A DNA stretch of 6,407 bases from Gemmatimonadota bacterium (GTDB lineage: Bacteria > Gemmatimonadota > Gemmatimonadetes > Longimicrobiales > Gaopeijiaceae). Position numbers and translations under genes: made by a program. Under the pieces are notes generated by a model. That model was not told where the DNA came from. It searched no databases and was given only the letters and a program-made list of their open reading frames with translations. The stretch is taken from assembly GCA_015492755.1 (NCBI GenBank), contig WGEM01000627.1, forward strand, positions 1-6,407. The letters are read 5' to 3'. Below are positions 5,289-6,407 of the stretch, one piece after another. Each line of letters starts with the position of its first letter. The stretch's first letter is position 1.

Positions 5289-6407
5289 GAGGGCGGAAGC
5301 TCCCGGAAGAGGGCCTGGGTGTCCACGCCGCTGCGGCGGAGCGCCGCGGTCTCCCTCAGGTACACCACCGTGGCGGCGCCCAGCACCGCCAGCCAGAGGG
5401 GCGTGGAGTGGAAGTACCACGCCCCCAGGTCGGTGGTGAGGTCCTTCACCACGTGCACCCCCAGAAAGAGCGTCAGGAGCGCCGCGCCTCCCGCCGCCAG
5501 CGGCACCTGAAGGCGCCGCCAGGGGAGCACCTTCACCTTCGCGGCCAGGCGCGCGTTCCGGCGGGGGAGCGTCAGCACGGTGAGGCACATGAGGAGGAAG
5601 TTCACCAGCATGGACGTCACCAGGATGTCCACGCCGAGAAAGAAGTCGCCGGCAACGTGGCTCCCCACGATGGAGGCGGACGCCACGCCCGCCGACGCCA
5701 CCAGCGCCACGTGGGGCGTGCCGAAGCGGGGGTGCACCCGCGCCACCGCGCGGGGAAACACGCCGTCCTCGGCCCACGCGAACATGAGGCGTGAGACCGC
5801 CAGCAGCATGGCGGGCAGGTCGTTGATGAGCGCCACCGCCGCGCCCGCGACGATGAGCACCGTCCAGGCGGGTGAGAGCACGTAGCCCAGGAGGCCGGGC
5901 GCCGTGAGGTCCTGCGTCTGAGCCCGCTCCGCCACGAAGCTCCACGGTACGGCGTGGTAGACCGCGGCGGTGAAGAGCATGTAGTAGGACCCCACGCCCA
6001 CCACCGCGATGCCGATGGCCAGGGGAAGGTTCCGCCCGGGACGCCGCGCCTCTCCACCTGCCTGGGCGATGGAGTCGAAACCGATGAAGCTGGAGAAGAG
6101 GATGGCCGACGCCGCCAGGAAGCCCCACACCCCCACACGAGCCTCCGGGGGGGCGGGCACGGTGGTCCCTTCCGCCGCCGCCAGCCCGGTGGCGAAGTCG
6201 GCGTGGTCGTGGGCGAAGCCCGCCACGATCACCACCGACCCGAGCGCGAACATCAGCGCCATGAGCGGGACCAGGACGCCGGTGTAGGCCTTGAGGCCCC
6301 GCACGTTGAGCGCCACCGATCCCCAGAGGAACGCCATCGCCACGCCCACACGCACCGGTCCCGTGTCCAGCGCACCCGCCAGCACCGTCCACTCCAGCGC
6401 GACGTCG
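5285..6407 (-). CDS. APC superfamily amino acid permease, N-terminus beyond window edge
   Basis: The visible 373 residues are the middle and C-terminal part of an amino acid/polyamine/organocation transporter, a proton- or substrate-coupled inner-membrane importer or exchanger. The frame is open to the right edge and begins inside what looks like TM4-TM5 of the family, so roughly 100-150 residues are missing. Counting from the first full codon, FIGFDSIAQAGGEARRP (107-123) matches the family's TM6 'F.G.....GE..nP...iP' region. SRLMFAWAEDGVFP (205-218) matches the 'sR..yamarDG.lP' loop after TM8. About nine hydrophobic helices are visible. A GTG near the edge (6385) is only an internal Val codon, because the frame and the family length continue beyond it. 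Its stop overlaps the ATG of the AKR-Rid gene, which ties the transporter to that enzyme. Substrate specificity cannot be read from the sequence; a cationic amino acid or amine is possible given the family. Confidence 0.9.
   Translation of the reverse strand, partial: DVALEWTVLAGALDTGPVRVGVAMAFLWGSVALNVRGLKAYTGVLVPLMALMFALGSVVIVAGFAHDHADFATGLAAAEGTTVPAPPEARVGVWGFLAASAILFSSFIGFDSIAQAGGEARRPGRNLPLAIGIAVVGVGSYYMLFTAAVYHAVPWSFVAERAQTQDLTAPGLLGYVLSPAWTVLIVAGAAVALINDLPAMLLAVSRLMFAWAEDGVFPRAVARVHPRFGTPHVALVASAGVASASIVGSHVAGDFFLGVDILVTSMLVNFLLMCLTVLTLPRRNARLAAKVKVLPWRRLQVPLAAGGAALLTLFLGVHVVKDLTTDLGAWYFHSTPLWLAVLGAATVVYLRETAALRRSGVDTQALFRELPPS

Noticed and set aside
5289..6392. An N-terminal extension of the AKR-Rid protein reaching to 6392
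   Set aside because: The extension is Gly/Arg/His-rich and out of frame with the permease that occupies this stretch. The ATG at 5288 immediately precedes AKR sequence and overlaps the permease stop.

Overview
The window is very G+C-rich and densely coded. All five genes lie on the minus strand, so they read from the right end of the window to the left. Codon third positions are almost always G or C. Starts are ATG or GTG, and several have clear purine-rich ribosome-binding sites. This fits a high-GC Gram-negative bacterium. A Gemmatimonadota-like or similar soil lineage is my guess from style alone; no marker gene settles it.

In order of transcription the layout is: (1) an amino acid/polyamine/organocation (APC) superfamily permease whose N-terminus lies beyond the right edge; (2) an aldo/keto reductase (AKR) fused in frame to a C-terminal Rid/YjgF domain; (3) a 663-residue divergent pyruvate kinase-like protein with an N-terminal helical extension, an enlarged and apparently duplicated B domain and no C-terminal allosteric domain; (4) a small DUF805 membrane protein; (5) a polysaccharide/oligosaccharide flippase (Wzx/MATE-like) cut by the left edge.

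Genes 1-2 and 2-3 overlap by four bases (ATGA and GTGA), and genes 3-4 and 4-5 are 10 and 19 bp apart. There is no room for an internal terminator or a full promoter, so the five genes probably form one operon whose promoter lies outside the window. The permease, AKR-Rid and pyruvate kinase-like genes form the tightly coupled core. A reasonable but unproven reading is a small catabolic or damage-control module: the permease imports an amine or amino acid, the AKR-Rid protein processes a carbonyl or enamine/imine product, and the kinase-like protein acts at the PEP/pyruvate level. DUF805 and the flippase look like membrane or envelope genes appended downstream.

The most interesting content is the unusual architecture of genes 2 and 3 together. 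No RNA genes, mobile elements, CRISPR arrays or stretches over 20 bp without coding sequence were seen.
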